From assembly GCA_017453605.1 (NCBI GenBank), contig JAFTEP010000299.1:1-8620 (forward strand): 8,620 nucleotides of DNA. Reading direction: 5' to 3'. The notes below the pieces were generated by a model that saw only the letters and a program-made list of their open reading frames with translations, had not been told where the DNA came from and did no database searches. Both the position numbers and the translations under genes were made by a program. The DNA comes from Clostridia bacterium (GTDB lineage: Bacteria; Bacillota; Clostridia; Oscillospirales; SIG627). Positions 6,988 through 8,620 of the stretch are shown here, piece after piece. The number at the start of each line of letters is the position of its first letter. The first letter of the stretch is position 1.

Positions 6988-7953
6988 ATGAAAAGATTCG
7001 TTTCTTTAGTGCATCTCGGTGCGAATATGTGGCAGAAGCCGGGCAATTTCAAGCCTCACAACAAGGAATATATAGATATGATCTACCGCGAGAAGCTCGT
7101 CACCGACCGGGACACCTGGAGAGAGGTCACGGATTTCGCGGCGAAAAACGGAGTAACGACCGTGCTTGTGGATATGGGCGAGGGAGTTGAACTCAAAAGC
7201 CACCCCGAGCTTGCAGTGCCGGGCTCCTGGACCGGAGAACAGTTTCGCGAGGAACTGAAGCGCCTCAGAGCAAACGGGCTCGAAGTCCTGCCGAAGTTCA
7301 ATTTCTCCTGCTCTCACAACGCCTGGATGAAGGACTGGGGATATAAAGTCGGTCTGCCCGAGTACAACGCGTTCTGCCGCGACGTCATAAACGAGACCTG
7401 CGAATTGTTCGACGGGCCCGAGCTTTTCCACCTCGGTCTCGACGAGGAGGATCCCGGCTGTCAGGAGGTCATCGGTCAGCCGGTCGTCATAAGCCGCAAG
7501 CAGACCAAAAAGGCCGAGGACGCGAACGAGCTCTTCGACGCCTGCAGGAAGAACGGAGCGCGTCCGTGGATGTGGGCGGACCCGTTCATCATAAATGAAT
7601 TCGGCGGCGAGAAGGCGTTCTGCAGCTTCATCCCGAAGGACGTCGTGATGTCCAACTGGTTCTACAACTCGATCCACAACTTCCTTCCCGACCTCTGGGA
7701 CAACCCGCACGTCGCGCTCTTCAAGAAGCTCGAGGACTGGGGCTATTCCCAGATCCCGACCGGCTCCACCTGGGCGATGCCCGTCAATATGCTCCGCATC
7801 GGCGCGTTCGCGAAGAACTATCTCGACGACTCGAAGCTTCTCGGCTTCATGTCCGCAAGCTGGCTCGCGACCGTCCCCGAACTGAAATACGGGATCCTTC
7901 ACGATATCTGCTGCATGAAACTTGCAAAAGACAAGTATTATCCCGAAGGCTGA
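6988..7953 (+). CDS. Putative GH20-like TIM-barrel glycosidase of uncertain family
   Basis: A 321-residue protein with the alternating pattern of a TIM barrel. Visible strand-like blocks are VTTVLVDMGEGVE, LEVLPKFNFSCSHNAWM, LFHLGLDEED (Asp152-Glu153), ARPWMWADPF (Trp196, Asp198) and VVMSNWFYN (Asn223, Trp224). The Asp-Glu pair at the end of a strand reading FHLGLDE resembles the HxGxDE catalytic pair of GH20 beta-hexosaminidases, and the later Trp-rich strands fit the substrate pocket of such barrels. I could not assign it firmly to a named family: the protein lacks the N-terminal domain of classical GH20 enzymes and is only about 320 residues. It could also be a non-GH20 glycosidase or an inactive sugar-binding barrel. 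It is the last gene of the operon, preceded by a strong AAAGGGGA site, has no signal peptide, and is followed by a strong hairpin. Confidence 0.55.
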   Translation: MKRFVSLVHLGANMWQKPGNFKPHNKEYIDMIYREKLVTDRDTWREVTDFAAKNGVTTVLVDMGEGVELKSHPELAVPGSWTGEQFREELKRLRANGLEVLPKFNFSCSHNAWMKDWGYKVGLPEYNAFCRDVINETCELFDGPELFHLGLDEEDPGCQEVIGQPVVISRKQTKKAEDANELFDACRKNGARPWMWADPFIINEFGGEKAFCSFIPKDVVMSNWFYNSIHNFLPDLWDNPHVALFKKLEDWGYSQIPTGSTWAMPVNMLRIGAFAKNYLDDSKLLGFMSASWLATVPELKYGILHDICCMKLAKDKYYPEG

Positions 7954-7965
7954 AATAATAATCTT

Positions 7966-7999
7966 CGCCCCCGGCTCGCTTCAAAACGGGCCGGGGGCG
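7966..7999. terminator. GC-rich hairpin, probable bidirectional terminator
   Basis: CGCCCCCGGC (7966-7975) pairs with GCCGGGGGCG (7990-7999), and the stem extends inwards by a T-G wobble and two further pairs to 13 bp with an 8-nt loop. It lies between the convergent operon end (7953) and valS end (8014). No clean T-run follows on the plus strand; on the minus strand the flank AAGATTATTATTTC is T-rich. It probably ends valS transcription and may also stop or stabilise the operon transcript. Confidence 0.72.
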
Positions 8000-8013
8000 T
8001 GCTTTGCAAAGAG

Positions 8014-8620
8014 TTATTTCAATTTTTCGATCGTCGCCCTGATGTTCACGAGAGTGTGCTCGAAGCCGTCGAGCTTCGCGCGCTCCGCGTTGACGACCTT
8101 TTCGGGCGCCCTCTGGACGAACTGCTCGTTGGAGAGCTTCGCCTTGACGCGGTCGATCTCGTTCTGTGTCTTGACAAGCTCTTCGTTGAGCCTTGCGAGC
8201 TCCTTCTCGACGTCGATCAGCTCGGCGACCGGGATGTGGACGATCGCGTGTTCCGTCGCGATGACGGAGCAGCCGTCGGGATCGTGGTCGGCGGGGAACG
8301 AGAGGGAACTTGCTCCGGCGAGCCGCGTGAAGATCGCTTCCGCCGCCTCGTAATCGCTCTTATCCGGCGTCAGTATGATGACGTGGGTCTTCTTGGAGAC
8401 CGGCACGTTCATTTCCGCTCTGCGGGCCCTGATGCCCTTTATCGTCTCGATGACGTGATCGAAGGCCTGCTTCTCGGCGGGCATATCGAAGGCCTCGTCG
8501 AACTTCGGCCACTCGGAGACCATGATGCTCTCTCCCTCGTGCGGGAGGCTCTGCCAGATCTCCTCGGTGATGAACGGCATGAACGGATGCAGGAGCTTCA
8601 GCGCCGAGCTGAACACCCAC
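8014..8620 (-). CDS. valS: Valyl-tRNA synthetase, C-terminal part (partial)
   Basis: About the last 202 residues of ValRS, which charges tRNA-Val in the cytoplasm; the rest lies beyond the right edge. LKLLHPFMPFITEEIWQSLP is the typical motif of the anticodon-binding helical domain, and MVSEWPKFDEAF follows as expected. The final 70 residues, from about VEKELARLNEELVKTQNEIDRVKAKLSN to the end, form the ValRS C-terminal coiled-coil arm, and SNEQFVQRAPEKVVNAERAKL is the conserved sequence within it. The stop is TAA at 8016-8014. It converges on the glycan operon, shares the hairpin with it, and is functionally unrelated housekeeping. Confidence 0.96.
   Translation of the reverse strand, partial: WVFSSALKLLHPFMPFITEEIWQSLPHEGESIMVSEWPKFDEAFDMPAEKQAFDHVIETIKGIRARRAEMNVPVSKKTHVIILTPDKSDYEAAEAIFTRLAGASSLSFPADHDPDGCSVIATEHAIVHIPVAELIDVEKELARLNEELVKTQNEIDRVKAKLSNEQFVQRAPEKVVNAERAKLDGFEHTLVNIRATIEKLK

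Noticed and set aside
7006..7902. Long open frame on the minus strand opposite the last operon gene (298 codons)
   Set aside because: It overlaps almost the whole of a better supported gene with a strong ribosome site, and its translation is low in complexity with no known motif.
8002..8011. Palindrome CTTTGCAAAG just after the GC-rich hairpin
   Set aside because: It is a short 10-bp palindrome with no loop and no second copy noticed; there is no support for a binding site.
1..8620. Mobile elements, CRISPR arrays, tRNA or rRNA genes and riboswitches
   Set aside because: No transposase or integrase motifs, spaced repeats, cloverleaf-like sequences or long structured leaders were seen; no gene-free stretch exceeds about 210 bases.

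Overview
This window reads as a carbohydrate-utilisation locus, probably involving mannose-containing glycans, from a fermentative bacterium. It is most likely an uncultured gut-type member of the Clostridia/Firmicutes. The taxonomic call is an inference from sigma-A type consensus promoters, strong purine-rich ribosome binding sites, a LacI-controlled glycosidase cluster and a Firmicutes-like ValRS tail; the sequence alone cannot fix it. No signal peptide is visible on any protein whose start is present. The enzymes therefore appear cytoplasmic and would act on oligosaccharides imported by a transporter not in this window.

Layout. (1) Positions 1-1514, minus strand: the N-terminal part of a glycoside hydrolase family 2 (GH2) enzyme, cut by the window edge just before the expected catalytic nucleophile. 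(2) Positions 1515-1722: a divergent control region with two back-to-back promoters, each matching TTGACA-17 bp-TATAAT exactly, and a LacI-type operator at the predicted GH2 transcription start. (3) Positions 1723-2688, plus: the LacI-family regulator. (4) Positions 2689-2734: a short gap holding a second, identical copy of the operator. (5) Positions 2735-7953, plus: four tightly spaced genes that look like one operon. They encode a SASA/SGNH carbohydrate esterase, a GH38 alpha-mannosidase, a D-lyxose/D-mannose isomerase of the cupin fold, and a TIM-barrel protein resembling GH20 enzymes but not confidently assignable. (6) Positions 7966-7999: a strong GC-rich hairpin between convergent genes. 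(7) Positions 8014-8620, minus: the C-terminal end of valyl-tRNA synthetase, a housekeeping gene that marks the border of the locus.

How it may work together. The esterase would remove O-acetyl groups, the GH38 enzyme would release alpha-linked mannose, and GH2 (possibly a beta-mannosidase, beta-galactosidase or beta-glucuronidase) would cleave a beta-linked sugar. The isomerase would convert free D-mannose to D-fructose for entry into glycolysis. The last gene may be a further glycosidase. An exact 17-nt repeat, CGCGTGTAACGATACAC, lies on both sides of the regulator gene. It contains a 14-bp near-palindrome centred on CG, as LacI-family proteins prefer, and it links the GH2 gene and the esterase operon into one predicted regulon. 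The least understood part is the product of the last operon gene (6988-7953). The clearest new inference is the operator and regulon.
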